A stretch of DNA of 64,000 bases, from contig OZ245996.1 in NCBI GenBank assembly GCA_965230205.1, positions 496,001 through 560,000 on the forward strand. Reading direction: 5' to 3'. Below the pieces are notes generated by a model that saw only the letters and a program-made list of their open reading frames with translations, made no database searches and was not told where the DNA came from. The DNA comes from CANLBN01 sp965230205 (lineage in GTDB: Bacteria; Pseudomonadota; Gammaproteobacteria; Pseudomonadales; Cellvibrionaceae). Positions 22,552 to 31,665 of the stretch are shown piece after piece (position 1 is the stretch's first letter; every line of letters starts with the position of its first letter). Both the position numbers and the translations under genes were made by a program.

Positions 22552-23544
22552 TTAATCTTCGTTACGTAAACTAGCTGGTGGCCAGTTTTCTAAACGCAAG
22601 CCTAGTGATAATCCACGAGAGGCTAGAACATCCTTAATCTCAGTAAGAGATTTTTTACCTAAGTTTGGTGTTTTCAACAATTCAACTTCAGTACGCTGAA
22701 CAAGATCACCAATGTAGTAGATATTTTCTGCTTTCAAACAATTCGCTGAACGAACAGTTAATTCTAAGTCATCAACTGGGCGTAAAAGAATTGGATCAAT
22801 TTCAACTTCTTTTGTCTCTGGCTCAGATGATTTCTCATGCTCAAGGTCAACAAATACTGCAAGCTGTTGTTGTAAAATAGTCGCTGACCGACGAATAGCT
22901 TCTTCAGGATCAATAGTACCATCAGTTTCTAAATCCAATACTAATTTATCCAGATCTGTACGTTGCTCAACACGAGCACTCTCAACAGAATAAGCCAAAC
23001 GTTTCACTGGGCTAAAAGATGCATCTAATTGCAAACGACCAATTGTGCGAGTTTCCTCTTCATCATTTACTCGTGCATCAGCTGGCTGATAGCCACGTCC
23101 ACGAGCAATGGTAATTTGCATATTAAGATCAACTTTACCTGTAATAGTAGCGATAACATGATCAGGATTTTTAACTTCAACACCATGATCAACAACAATA
23201 TCGCCTGCAGTCACAACACCAGGCCCACTTTTACTTAGAGAAACTGTTGCTTGAACTTTCTCTTCGTCGTTCATGACTACTGCTACACCTTTTAAGTTTA
23301 GCAATATCTCAATAACATCTTCTTGTACGCCTTCGATTGCGCTGTACTCATGCTCTACGCCATCAATCTCTACTTCGATAATAGCGCAACCAGGCATTGA
23401 GGATAGCAAGATACGACGTAATGCATTCCCTAAAGTATGACCAAAGCCTCGCTCTAAAGGCTCCAACACAACTTTGGCGTGCGTGGGTGAATTTTCAGTT
23501 ACATCAATGTGACGTGGTGTCAAAAATTCGTTCACAGCTTGCAT
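22552..23544 (-). CDS. rpoA: RNA polymerase subunit alpha
   Basis: A 330-residue alpha subunit. The N-terminal dimerisation and assembly domain (about 1-235, with LEPLERGFGHTLGNALRRILL) is joined by a flexible acidic linker to the C-terminal domain (about 250-325), which binds UP elements and activators (VRSANCLKAENI...LGKKSLTEIK). It lies between rpsD and rplQ as in E. coli. Confidence 0.98.
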   Translation of the reverse strand: MQAVNEFLTPRHIDVTENSPTHAKVVLEPLERGFGHTLGNALRRILLSSMPGCAIIEVEIDGVEHEYSAIEGVQEDVIEILLNLKGVAVVMNDEEKVQATVSLSKSGPGVVTAGDIVVDHGVEVKNPDHVIATITGKVDLNMQITIARGRGYQPADARVNDEEETRTIGRLQLDASFSPVKRLAYSVESARVEQRTDLDKLVLDLETDGTIDPEEAIRRSATILQQQLAVFVDLEHEKSSEPETKEVEIDPILLRPVDDLELTVRSANCLKAENIYYIGDLVQRTEVELLKTPNLGKKSLTEIKDVLASRGLSLGLRLENWPPASLRNED

Positions 23545-23629
23545 AGATATACCTACTTTTTCCGGTAATAGTTTAGTTTTAACTTTATTAAAACTTACAT
23601 AAATTCGAGCAATATAAAATAGAGCTCAA

Positions 23630-24247
23630 TTATTTTGAGTAAAGCTCAACAATCAAGTTTTCATTGATTTCAGCTGGCAAATCAGCCCGATCAGGAACAC
23701 GTTTAAATGTACCTTCCAGCTTGCCATTATTTACTTCTACCCACTCAACTTCACGTTGGGCAGATAAATCCAGAGCATTTTTAATACGCAATTGATTTTT
23801 GGCCTTTTCGCGAATAGAAATTACATCGTTAACTTGTACCTGATAAGAAGGAATATTAACGGTGCTACCATTAATCAATATTGCTTTATGAGATACTAGT
23901 TGACGAGATTCTGCACGTGTAGCACCAAACCCCATACGATAAACGACATTGTCTAGACGAGACTCAAGAAGTTGTAACAAGTTTTCACCTGTTGCACCCT
24001 TACGACGTGCAGCTTCTTTATAGTAGCCACGGAATTGCTTTTCCAGAACGCCGTACATACGACGTACTTTTTGCTTTTCACGTAACTGAACACCGTAGTC
24101 AGATAGACGACCACGACGAACGCCATGCATACCAGGCGCTGTTTCAATTTTACATTTTGAGTCCAAAGGACGAACACCGCTTTTTAGATACAGGTCTGTA
24201 CCTTCACGGCGAGCTAATTTACAAGTAGGTCCAAGATAACGAGCCAT
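23630..24247 (-). CDS. rpsD: 30S ribosomal protein S4
   Basis: A 205-residue primary 16S rRNA-binding protein starting MARYLGPTCKLARREGTDL, with an S4 RNA-binding domain at about 95-155 (SRLDNVVYRMGFGATRAESRQ). In E. coli S4 represses translation of the alpha operon by binding its leader, a plausible target here being the leader at 25057-25170. 12 bp separate it from rpsK. Confidence 0.98.
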   Translation of the reverse strand: MARYLGPTCKLARREGTDLYLKSGVRPLDSKCKIETAPGMHGVRRGRLSDYGVQLREKQKVRRMYGVLEKQFRGYYKEAARRKGATGENLLQLLESRLDNVVYRMGFGATRAESRQLVSHKAILINGSTVNIPSYQVQVNDVISIREKAKNQLRIKNALDLSAQREVEWVEVNNGKLEGTFKRVPDRADLPAEINENLIVELYSK

Positions 24248-24258
24248 TGATATTCCCC

Positions 24259-24651
24259 CTATACCCTGCGTCTTTTAGGTGGACGGCAGCCATTATGAGG
24301 AATGGGCGTCACATCAGTGATATTAGTAATTTTGTAACCGACATTGTTCAGCGCACGAACCGCTGATTCACGGCCAGGTCCTGGACCTTTAACCTCAACG
24401 TCTAAATTCTTCAAACCATAGTCTAGAGCAGCTTGACCCGCTCGCTCGGCTGCAACCTGCGCAGCAAATGGTGTACTTTTACGAGAACCACGGAAACCAG
24501 AACCGCCAGCAGTAGCCCAAGAAAGCGCATTACCTTGGCGATCAGTGATGGTTACAATCGTGTTGTTGAAAGATGCATGGACATGGGCAACACCATCGAC
24601 CACTGTCTTTTTAACTTTTTTCTTTGTTGTTTGTTTACCTGGCTTAGCCAT
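24259..24651 (-). CDS. rpsK: 30S ribosomal protein S11
   Basis: A 130-residue small-subunit platform protein. Its conserved core (HASFNNTIVTITDRQGN, GFRGSRKSTPFAAQ) and basic tail NGCRPPKRRRV are intact. It sits between rpsM and rpsD in the standard order. Confidence 0.98.
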   Translation of the reverse strand: MAKPGKQTTKKKVKKTVVDGVAHVHASFNNTIVTITDRQGNALSWATAGGSGFRGSRKSTPFAAQVAAERAGQAALDYGLKNLDVEVKGPGPGRESAVRALNNVGYKITNITDVTPIPHNGCRPPKRRRV

Positions 24652-24699
24652 AGCAAATACCTAACCTTTTTTACTGTGAAAGTAGAAATTCAAGAGAGA

Positions 24700-25056
24700 T
24701 TATTTCTTGATGGGTTTACGAGGACCTTTACGGGTACGGGCATTGGTTTTAGTCCGTTGACCACGTAGTGGTAGATTACGGCGATGACGGATGCCACGAA
24801 AGCAACCTAAGTCCATTAAACGCTTAATGTTCATGGATACTTCACGACGTAAGTCACCCTCAACGGTAACTTTGCCAACTTCAGCACGTAATTCATCCAT
24901 TTGACCTTCAGTAAGGTCACCTATTTTCTTTGATTCTTCGATTCCAGTTGCAGCAAGAATTTTCTTAGCAGTGGTTCGACCAATTCCAAAAACGTAGGTC
25001 AATGAAATAACGGCATGTTTATTATCGGGTATATTGACACCGGCGATACGAGCCAT
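24700..25056 (-). CDS. rpsM: 30S ribosomal protein S13
   Basis: A 118-residue small-subunit head protein contacting tRNA and the 50S bridge. It begins MARIAGVNIPDNKHAVI and ends with the basic tail GPRKPIKK. As first gene of the alpha operon it is preceded by a clear promoter and a ~110-nt leader in which the S4 repressor site would be expected. Confidence 0.98.
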   Translation of the reverse strand: MARIAGVNIPDNKHAVISLTYVFGIGRTTAKKILAATGIEESKKIGDLTEGQMDELRAEVGKVTVEGDLRREVSMNIKRLMDLGCFRGIRHRRNLPLRGQRTKTNARTRKGPRKPIKK

Positions 25057-25170
25057 TCAATTTTACTCCACAGTATATGTGAGCACACAAAGTGCGCTAT
25101 TTTCAGTGTTGACGGCGGATTTAGCCATCACTTTCCCAATTCCTATAGAATTGGCCCTATATAAAAGGCG
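25057..25170 (-). promoter_or_regulatory. Alpha-operon leader, candidate S4-binding site
   Basis: The mRNA leader of rpsM contains a CCAATTC/GAATTGG hairpin (about 25136-25154) and a GCGCAC-TTT-GTGTGC hairpin (about 25085-25100) shortly before the start codon. In E. coli a pseudoknot at this place binds S4 and traps the ribosome. A comparable fold is plausible here but not demonstrated. Confidence 0.45.
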
Positions 25171-25174
25171 CGAA

Positions 25175-25203
25175 AGGATAGCGGTAAAAACACCTAAATG
25201 CAA
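25175..25203 (-). promoter_or_regulatory. Alpha-operon promoter
   Basis: TTGCAT and TATCCT separated by 17 bp on the minus strand, about 120 bp before rpsM, followed by a GC-rich discriminator (TTCGCGCC) typical of ribosomal promoters. Confidence 0.75.
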
Positions 25204-25284
25204 TAGTTTATTGATTTCTCAATAAACGACAGTCAACACCCCTAAGTTGGCAGATGAATAAACACAGCTGCCCAAGCATGCCAA

Positions 25285-25401
25285 TTAGCCTTGGCGCTGC
25301 TTGTGTCTGGGTTCCGCGCTACAAATAACACGCAGCACACCCTTGCGGCGTACCATTTTGCAATTGCGGCAGATTTTTTTTACAGAAGCACGAACTTTCA
25401 T
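25285..25401 (-). CDS. rpmJ: 50S ribosomal protein L36
   Basis: A 38-residue protein (MKVRASVKKICRNCK... ending PRHKQRQG) in the standard place after secY. It has the zinc-ribbon pattern Cys11, Cys14, Cys27 and His32 (CxxC...C....H), i.e. the zinc-binding C+ form. Confidence 0.97.
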   Translation of the reverse strand: MKVRASVKKICRNCKMVRRKGVLRVICSAEPRHKQRQG

Positions 25402-25445
25402 AGTAACCTCATACAGGACAGTCTTAAATTACTGGGACAGTAATC

Positions 25446-26768
25446 TTAAAGACCGCCACCATAACCTTTTAAATTAGCTTTCTTCATCAGTGATTCATAC
25501 TGACGAGACATTAAGTGTGATTGTACTTGGGACATAAAATCCATTAATACAACCACAACGATCAACAAGGATGTACCACCTAAATAAAATGGAATTCCCG
25601 TAGCAACAATCATGAACTGAGGCATTAGACATACGGCGGCCATATATAATGAACCAACAACCGTCAGCCTAGTTAACACGCTGTCTATATATTTAGCTGA
25701 TTGCTCACCAGGACGTATACCCGGAATATAAGCACCAGACTTCTTCAAGTTATCTGCCACTTCATTTGGGTTATACATTAACGCCGTATAGAAGAAGCAG
25801 AAGAAAATAATCAATGCAGTAAAAATAATAATATTCAATGGCTGCCCAGGCCCAAGAGCCGCGGCAATTGACTGCAAAATTTCAGAGCCACGCCCGTCAC
25901 CAGTTCCCATCCATGAAGCGATAGACTGAGGGAAAAGAAGCAGGCTACTGGCAAAAATCGCCGGTATAACACCAGCCATATTAATTTTTAATGGTAAATG
26001 GCTGGTCTGAGCAGCATATACCTTTTTACCTTGCTGACGCTTGGCGTAATTAACGGTAATACGCCGTTGACCACGTTCAACACAAACAACAAACCACACT
26101 ACTGCCAGCAAGATAAAGATAATTGCTAGCAATAAAAGAATATTTAAATCGCCTTGCTGTGCACTTTCAAATGCTTGGCCAACAGCACCAGGTAAACCTG
26201 CAACAATGCCAGCAAAAATCAGCATCGAAATACCGTTACCAATGCCTTTTTCGGTAACTTGTTCACCTAACCACATCATGAATACAGCACCTGTTACTAA
26301 AGAAGTAATAGTAATCAAATGCGAAATGACAGGTGGCGTATCCTGATACCCAAGGTTCAACCCCCTGGACATTGCTGTCGCCTGAATAATCGCCAATACA
26401 ATAGTAAGGTAACGTGTGTACTGGCTTATTTTACGACGCCCTGCATCACCCTCTTTCTTTAGCTGCTCTAAAGAAGGGGTCACTGCTGACATCAATTGCA
26501 TAATAATCGATGCAGAAATATACGGCATAATGCCTAGCGCTAAGATACTCATTCGTTCTAAAGCACCACCTGAAAACATATTGAACAGGTCAATATAGGT
26601 GCCTTCATTACGAGAAAAGAGCTCAGCTACGCGATCTGGATCAATCCCAGGAACGGGAATATGTGTCCCTATACGGTACACAATAATTGCTATAAATAGA
26701 AAACGAAGGCGAGCCCAAAGCTCGCCTAAACCTTTCTGATTACCAAGCAAACCACCTGGAGTTGCCAT
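25446..26768 (-). CDS. secY: Protein translocase subunit SecY
   Basis: A 440-residue, ten-helix channel of the Sec translocon that moves unfolded preproteins across, and inserts membrane proteins into, the inner membrane. Visible are the N-terminal LWARLRFLFIAIIVYRIGTHIPVPGID, the helix-2 plug region, and the cytoplasmic loop KRQQGKKVY...HLPLKINMAGVIP. It ends the spc operon before rpmJ and lies 3 bp after rplO. Confidence 0.98.
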   Translation of the reverse strand: MATPGGLLGNQKGLGELWARLRFLFIAIIVYRIGTHIPVPGIDPDRVAELFSRNEGTYIDLFNMFSGGALERMSILALGIMPYISASIIMQLMSAVTPSLEQLKKEGDAGRRKISQYTRYLTIVLAIIQATAMSRGLNLGYQDTPPVISHLITITSLVTGAVFMMWLGEQVTEKGIGNGISMLIFAGIVAGLPGAVGQAFESAQQGDLNILLLLAIIFILLAVVWFVVCVERGQRRITVNYAKRQQGKKVYAAQTSHLPLKINMAGVIPAIFASSLLLFPQSIASWMGTGDGRGSEILQSIAAALGPGQPLNIIIFTALIIFFCFFYTALMYNPNEVADNLKKSGAYIPGIRPGEQSAKYIDSVLTRLTVVGSLYMAAVCLMPQFMIVATGIPFYLGGTSLLIVVVVLMDFMSQVQSHLMSRQYESLMKKANLKGYGGGL

Positions 26769-26771
26769 AAT

Positions 26772-27206
26772 TTACTCTTCTATTTTACCACCGGCTGCTT
26801 CAATAGCAGCTTTGGCGCCTTTAGTTACAGCCAAACCTTTTACAGTAACAGGCTTTTTCAACTCACCAGATAAAAATATTTTAGCGCGCTTAATATTTGC
26901 ATTGATTAAATCCGCTTTGCGTAAAGCTTCCAAATCAACAACATCAGCGTCTACTGAATTTAATTCAGATAAACGAATCTCAGCGGTTACCATACCAATA
27001 CGAGAAGTAAAACCGTACTTAGGCAAACGCTTTTGTAAAGGCATTTGACCGCCTTCGAAACCAGCTCTTACTTTACCACCAGAGCGAGATTTTAAACCTT
27101 TGTGACCACGACCTGCTGTCTTACCTGTACCGCTACCGATACCACGACCAACGCGTTTTTTAGGGGACTTATGACCGGGCGCAGGGGCTAGTGTATTTAA
27201 ACGCAT
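26772..27206 (-). CDS. rplO: 50S ribosomal protein L15
   Basis: A 144-residue large-subunit protein; the chosen start gives MRLNTLAPAPGHKSPKKRVG, the conserved N-terminus, rather than a GTG five codons upstream. The Gly/Lys/Arg-rich extension (GRGIGSGTGKTAGRGHKG) threads into 23S rRNA. The start nearly overlaps the rpmD stop. Confidence 0.97.
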   Translation of the reverse strand: MRLNTLAPAPGHKSPKKRVGRGIGSGTGKTAGRGHKGLKSRSGGKVRAGFEGGQMPLQKRLPKYGFTSRIGMVTAEIRLSELNSVDADVVDLEALRKADLINANIKRAKIFLSGELKKPVTVKGLAVTKGAKAAIEAAGGKIEE

Positions 27207-27207
27207 G

Positions 27208-27393
27208 TTACTCACCCTCAACCTTTAAAAGATAATTAGCTGTGTTAATCATACCGCGTACAGACGCAGTATCTTCAACTTCAACTGTATGTCCGATACG
27301 ACGCAAGCCCAAACCAGTAACACAAGCACGGTGGTTCTTTAAACGCCCTGCTGTACTCTTTATTTGGGTGACTTTTAATGTTTTCTTCGCCAT
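27208..27393 (-). CDS. rpmD: 50S ribosomal protein L30
   Basis: A 61-residue protein beginning MAKKTLKVTQIKS; an upstream in-frame start is rejected because it adds five non-conserved residues. It has the usual LGLRRIGHTVEVEDT core and lies between rpsE and rplO. Confidence 0.96.
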   Translation of the reverse strand: MAKKTLKVTQIKSTAGRLKNHRACVTGLGLRRIGHTVEVEDTASVRGMINTANYLLKVEGE

Positions 27394-27488
27394 GACAACT
27401 CTCAACATTCTATTCTTAGAATAACTTAAGATCTAAAAAGTCACCTAAACACTTAAGTGCCTACCTTTAAAGATCAAATTATTACTGA

Positions 27489-27998
27489 TTAGTTCACAAT
27501 CTCTTCGACTGACTTACCACGTTTAGCGGCAACTTGCTCTGGTGAATTCATTGCAGCTAGCGCCTCAAAAGTCGCACGAACAACATTCACCGGATTGGTA
27601 GAACCATAACATTTAGCTAATACGTTCTGCACACCAGCTAACTCAAGCACTGCTCTCATAGCGCCGCCAGCAATAACACCGGTACCCTGTGAAGCAGGTT
27701 GCATATAAACCTTAGATGCACCATGCCTACCTTTAGTAGGATACTGAAGAGTATCACCGTTAAGCTCTACCTGAATCATATTACGACGTGCAGATTCCAT
27801 TGCTTTTTGAATCGCTGCCGGCACTTCACGAGCCTTACCACGACCAAAACCTACTCGACCCTTGCCATCACCAACAACAGTTAGTGCTGTGAATGCAAAG
27901 ATACGACCACCTTTAACAGTTTTTGCAACACGATTAACCTGGACTAATTTTTCTTCTAGACCTTCGGTATTAGCATCGTCTTTTTTTACTAGTGCCAT
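27489..27998 (-). CDS. rpsE: 30S ribosomal protein S5
   Basis: A 169-residue protein of the small-subunit mRNA entry site, important for accuracy. It has a double-stranded-RNA-binding-like N-terminal domain (LVQVNRVAKTVKGGRIFAFTALTVVGD) and a C-terminal domain ending ...GKSVEEIVN. Standard position after rplR. Confidence 0.98.
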   Translation of the reverse strand: MALVKKDDANTEGLEEKLVQVNRVAKTVKGGRIFAFTALTVVGDGKGRVGFGRGKAREVPAAIQKAMESARRNMIQVELNGDTLQYPTKGRHGASKVYMQPASQGTGVIAGGAMRAVLELAGVQNVLAKCYGSTNPVNVVRATFEALAAMNSPEQVAAKRGKSVEEIVN

Positions 27999-28008
27999 GA
28001 TTTAACCC

Positions 28009-28359
28009 TTAGAATTCCAATCCGCCTTCGCGTGCAGCTTCAGCTAACGCTTTAACACGACCGTGGTATTTAAAGCCGCTGCGATCAAAGGCAACACCTG
28101 ATACGCCAGCAGCCTTAGCTCGCTCAGCAATCAATTTACCTACCGCTGTTGCAGCATCGATATTGCCAGTAGCACCGGCACGTAAATCTTTATCTAAAGT
28201 AGAGGCACTTGCCAATACTGTATTTCCATCAGCAGCAATCACTTGCGCATAAATATGACGTGGAGAACGGTTAACGCATAAGCGATTAACACCCAACTCA
28301 CGAATTTTAGCTCGAGCTCTGCGAGCGCGACGGATACGAGCCTGTTTTTTAGAATTCAT
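28009..28359 (-). CDS. rplR: 50S ribosomal protein L18
   Basis: A 116-residue 5S rRNA-binding protein; the start MNSKKQARIRRARRARAKI is chosen over an ATG two codons upstream. The conserved C-terminus FDRSGFKYHGRVKALAEAAREGGLEF is present. Confidence 0.97.
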   Translation of the reverse strand: MNSKKQARIRRARRARAKIRELGVNRLCVNRSPRHIYAQVIAADGNTVLASASTLDKDLRAGATGNIDAATAVGKLIAERAKAAGVSGVAFDRSGFKYHGRVKALAEAAREGGLEF

Positions 28360-28463
28360 AACCATACTCTACTTTATATTTTGCTATATATTTTCTTTAT
28401 AAAATACACAAACAAACGGCACACAGTGTGCCAGAAAACTTCTAAACCAATGTTTAACGAATA

Positions 28464-28997
28464 CTACTTTTTCTTCGCTTCTTTACGACGAATAGTTTCA
28501 TCAGCATAACGAACACCTTTACCTTTATAAGGCTCTGGCGGACGGAAAGCACGAATTTCTGATGCTACCTGACCGAGCAATTGTTTATCACTACATTTCA
28601 AAACAATCTCAGTCTGAGTAGGAGTGTCAGCAGTTACTCCTTCTGGCAGATCATAATTAACATCATGAGAAAAACCTAATACTAGGTTTAAAGTCTTGCC
28701 TGATGCTTTCGCACGATAACCAACACCATTCAAAATTAGCTTGCGCTCAAAGCCTTGACTAACACCAAACACCATATTGTTAACTAGTGAACGTGTAGTA
28801 CCTGCTAAAGCAACAGACTTTTTATTGGAATCCTTTGCAGCAAAAGATAAAACATTACCATCCTGTTTAATTTCAACGGATTGGTTAACTGCCATTGCTA
28901 AAGTTCCTTTAGAACCTTTAACAGAAATCTCTTGAGCTTCAAGTTTAACTTCAACTCCAGAAGGTAATTCAACTGGGCTATTTGCAATACGTGACAT
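28464..28997 (-). CDS. rplF: 50S ribosomal protein L6
   Basis: A 177-residue large-subunit protein near the factor-binding site, with two related domains. The N-terminal MSRIANSPVELP and the C-terminal PEPYKGKGVRYADE motif are conserved. Confidence 0.98.
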   Translation of the reverse strand: MSRIANSPVELPSGVEVKLEAQEISVKGSKGTLAMAVNQSVEIKQDGNVLSFAAKDSNKKSVALAGTTRSLVNNMVFGVSQGFERKLILNGVGYRAKASGKTLNLVLGFSHDVNYDLPEGVTADTPTQTEIVLKCSDKQLLGQVASEIRAFRPPEPYKGKGVRYADETIRRKEAKKK

Positions 28998-29043
28998 AAC
29001 TTGTCTCTATACTTAAATAAAGTGCTTATCTAAAAAACTGAAC

Positions 29044-29436
29044 TTAAAAAACGGTACAAAGTACTTCGCCGCCCACACCAGCAGCTTTAGCTGCGCGTTC
29101 AGTCATAACACCTTGACTGGTGGAAACTATGGCAACACCTAAGCCACCGCGAACAGATGGTAGCCCATCTTTACCAGAATAGTTACGCAAGCCTGGACGG
29201 CTTACACGATCTATTTCAGTAATCACTGGCTTACCTTCAAAATATTTTAGTTCAACGGTCAATTGTGCTTTAACTGCATCATCAACACTAAAACCATTGA
29301 TATAACCTTCAGACTCTAATACTTTCGCCACATTCACTTTCAACTTTGACGACGGCATAACAGTTTCAGTCTTGCCAACCATTTGCGCATTGCGAATGCG
29401 GGTCAACATATCTGATAAGGGATCTTGCATACTCAT
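29044..29436 (-). CDS. rpsH: 30S ribosomal protein S8
   Basis: A 130-residue primary 16S rRNA binder that starts MSMQDPLSDMLTRIRNAQ. In E. coli it represses the spc operon by binding the rplE mRNA region. The C-terminal VSTSQGVMTERAAKAAGVGGE motif is intact. Confidence 0.98.
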   Translation of the reverse strand: MSMQDPLSDMLTRIRNAQMVGKTETVMPSSKLKVNVAKVLESEGYINGFSVDDAVKAQLTVELKYFEGKPVITEIDRVSRPGLRNYSGKDGLPSVRGGLGVAIVSTSQGVMTERAAKAAGVGGEVLCTVF

Positions 29437-29499
29437 AAATTTTGCTCCTGTCTTTACCGAGCTCTCTAAGAAACTCTTAAAAGTACTCTAAACTACAAA

Positions 29500-29805
29500 C
29501 TACCAGCTGGCTTTAACTAAACCTGGCACATCGCCGCGCATAGCAGCTTCGCGTAGTTTGTTTCGGCATAGACCAAATTTGCGGTAAACCCCGTGAGGTC
29601 GACCAGTTAACTGACAACGGCGTCGTTGGCGCGAAGGGCTTGCATCGCGAGGCAGCTTCTGCAGCTTCTGTTGAGCATCCCAAATTTCTTCATCACTTGC
29701 TGAAGCGCTACTAATAATCGCTTTAAGTGCCTTACGCTTTTCAGCATACTTATCTGCTATACGTGAGCGTTTATGTTCACGTGCAATCATAGATTTCTTT
29801 GCCAT
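29500..29805 (-). CDS. rpsN: 30S ribosomal protein S14
   Basis: A 101-residue protein of the long, zinc-free (C-minus) type: the C-terminal region reads CQLTGRPHGVYRKFGLCRN without the paired CxxC motifs. It has the conserved C-terminal end LREAAMRGDVPGLVKASW. Confidence 0.98.
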   Translation of the reverse strand: MAKKSMIAREHKRSRIADKYAEKRKALKAIISSASASDEEIWDAQQKLQKLPRDASPSRQRRRCQLTGRPHGVYRKFGLCRNKLREAAMRGDVPGLVKASW

Positions 29806-29814
29806 AACTCGATC

Positions 29815-30354
29815 TTATCCTTTAAATGGAAAGTTAAAGGCTTTCAATAATGCTCGGCCTTCATCATCGTTACGTGCTGTAGTAGTAATACACACATCCA
29901 AACCACGCAGCTTATCAATTTTGTCATAATCAATTTCAGGGAAGATAATTTGCTCTGAAACACCCATAGAGAAATTTCCACGCCCATCAAATTGTTTAGG
30001 ACTAATACCACGGAAATCACGAATCCGAGGTATTGCAATAGAGACTAAACGCTCTAAAAATTCATACATACGCTCTCTGCGCAATGTTACTTTACAACCA
30101 ATTGGCCAATCTTCACGAACCTTAAAACCAGCAATTGACTTACGTGCTTTAGTAACAACAACTTTCTGACCAGAAATTTTCTCTAGGTCATTCACTGCAT
30201 TTTCAAGAGCCTTTTTATCACCTATCGCTTCACCCACACCCATATTAATGGTGATTTTGGTAATGCGAGGCACTTCCATAATATTCGCGAGATTTAGCTC
30301 ATCTTTGAGTTTTGCAACAATCTCTTCGTTGTACAGTTTTTTCAAACTAGCCAT
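29815..30354 (-). CDS. rplE: 50S ribosomal protein L5
   Basis: A 179-residue 5S rRNA and P-site tRNA-contacting protein. Its conserved blocks are ITINMGVGEA, TKARKSIAGFKVREDWPIG and ISPKQFDGRGNF. It is 9 bp upstream of rpsN; in E. coli this part of the mRNA carries the S8 repressor site. Confidence 0.98.
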   Translation of the reverse strand: MASLKKLYNEEIVAKLKDELNLANIMEVPRITKITINMGVGEAIGDKKALENAVNDLEKISGQKVVVTKARKSIAGFKVREDWPIGCKVTLRRERMYEFLERLVSIAIPRIRDFRGISPKQFDGRGNFSMGVSEQIIFPEIDYDKIDKLRGLDVCITTTARNDDEGRALLKAFNFPFKG

Positions 30355-30414
30355 TTCTATTTACCGTCACTTAACACCAGCCACGCTGGGAAAACTTACT
30401 TTAAAACAAGAAAA

Positions 30415-30732
30415 TTAAGCGTCAACAGACTCGCCGTTGGACTTAAAGATGCGCTCTTTTTTGCCATCCTCAAGAATTTTAAAACCAACACGGTCAGCCT
30501 TCTCAGTCGCAGGGTTAAAAATTGCAACATTAGAAACCTGAATTGGAGCTTCTTTCTCAACAATGCCGCCAGGTGCGCCCGCTTGTGGATTTGGTTTCTG
30601 ATGCTTTTTAATCATCTGAATACCAGAAACGATAAGGCGATTATCTTGCAGTACTTTAACTACCTTGCCTCGCTTACCTTTGTCACGACCAGCGATTACA
30701 ATCACTTCATCATCACGTTTAATTTTACGCAT
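30415..30732 (-). CDS. rplX: 50S ribosomal protein L24
   Basis: A 105-residue assembly-initiating large-subunit protein with an N-terminal KOW motif (DEVIVIAGRDKGKRGKVVKVL, in two halves) and conserved HQKPNPQAGAPGGIVEKEAPI region. Standard position between rplN and rplE. Confidence 0.98.
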   Translation of the reverse strand: MRKIKRDDEVIVIAGRDKGKRGKVVKVLQDNRLIVSGIQMIKKHQKPNPQAGAPGGIVEKEAPIQVSNVAIFNPATEKADRVGFKILEDGKKERIFKSNGESVDA

Positions 30733-30760
30733 TGCTTTATCCTCTATTCCTAACCCAGAC

Positions 30761-31129
30761 TTAAAGTACTTCTGGCGCTAGAGAAATAATTTTCATAAAT
30801 TTTTCACCACGCAATTCGCGGGTGACAGGCCCAAAAATACGCGTCCCGATAGGAGCATCTTGAGCATTCAAAATAACCGCTGCATTATCATCAAACTTAA
30901 TTAGTGAACCGTCTTGACGGCGAACACCTTTCTTAGTTCTAACAACAACAGCATTCAACACTTGACCTTTCTTTACCTTGCCACGAGGTATAGCTTCTTT
31001 TACAGTCACTTTGATGATGTCGCCAATTCTGGCATAACGTCTGTGTGAACCGCCAAGTACTTTAATACACATTACCCTGCGAGCGCCGCTGTTATCAGCA
31101 ACTTCTAGGTAGCTTTGTGTTTGAATCAT
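30761..31129 (-). CDS. rplN: 50S ribosomal protein L14
   Basis: A 122-residue protein at the subunit interface. It begins MIQTQSYLEVADNSGARRVMC and retains the GGSHRRYA and GTRIFGPVTREL motifs. It is the first gene of the spc group here, 59 bp after rpsQ. Confidence 0.98.
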   Translation of the reverse strand: MIQTQSYLEVADNSGARRVMCIKVLGGSHRRYARIGDIIKVTVKEAIPRGKVKKGQVLNAVVVRTKKGVRRQDGSLIKFDDNAAVILNAQDAPIGTRIFGPVTRELRGEKFMKIISLAPEVL

Positions 31130-31188
31130 TGTCCGTCTCCGAAACCTTTACCGCAATTATCAATTGCTATCAATCAACAGCCACGCAA

Positions 31189-31470
31189 TTATAACTGCGC
31201 TGCACGCTCTTCAATTTTAACCAAAGCCCAAGACTTTGTTTTAGACAGTGGACGAGATTCTGCAATCGTCACTACGTCACCAATTTTGCAGGTATTTTCT
31301 TCATCATGAGCCTTAAGCTTTGATGATTTACTCATGTACTTACCGTACAAAGGGTGTTTCACCCTACGCTCAATAAGCACTGTAATGGTTTTATCCATTT
31401 TGTCGCTTACGACCTTACCCATCAAGGTACGCGCTGTACCATCAACTACATTATCAACTTGCTGATTCAT
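31189..31470 (-). CDS. rpsQ: 30S ribosomal protein S17
   Basis: A 93-residue OB-fold 16S rRNA binder with the conserved GKVVSDKMDKTITVLIERRVKHPLYGKY segment (read in two parts) and GDVV motif. It ends the S10 operon and starts 3 bp after rpmC. Confidence 0.97.
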   Translation of the reverse strand: MNQQVDNVVDGTARTLMGKVVSDKMDKTITVLIERRVKHPLYGKYMSKSSKLKAHDEENTCKIGDVVTIAESRPLSKTKSWALVKIEERAAQL

Positions 31471-31473
31471 GGA

Positions 31474-31665
31474 TTAGTTACCTGCCTTTTCATTCAGGAT
31501 CGTTTTGATCCGTGCAACATTGCGACGACTTTGTTTAAAAAGATGCGTCTGAACCTGCTGGCCAGAGCTCGCTTGCATACGAAGCTTAAATTGCTCTTCT
31601 AAAGTAGATAGCAACTCAGCGTTTAACTCTTCAACAGATTTTTCGCGTAATTCTGAAGCTTTCAT
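31474..31665 (-). CDS. rpmC: 50S ribosomal protein L29
   Basis: A 63-residue two-helix protein near the exit tunnel and trigger-factor site. The ATG giving MKASELREKSVEELN overlaps the rplP stop codon (translational coupling); an upstream GTG is rejected. Confidence 0.97.
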   Translation of the reverse strand: MKASELREKSVEELNAELLSTLEEQFKLRMQASSGQQVQTHLFKQSRRNVARIKTILNEKAGN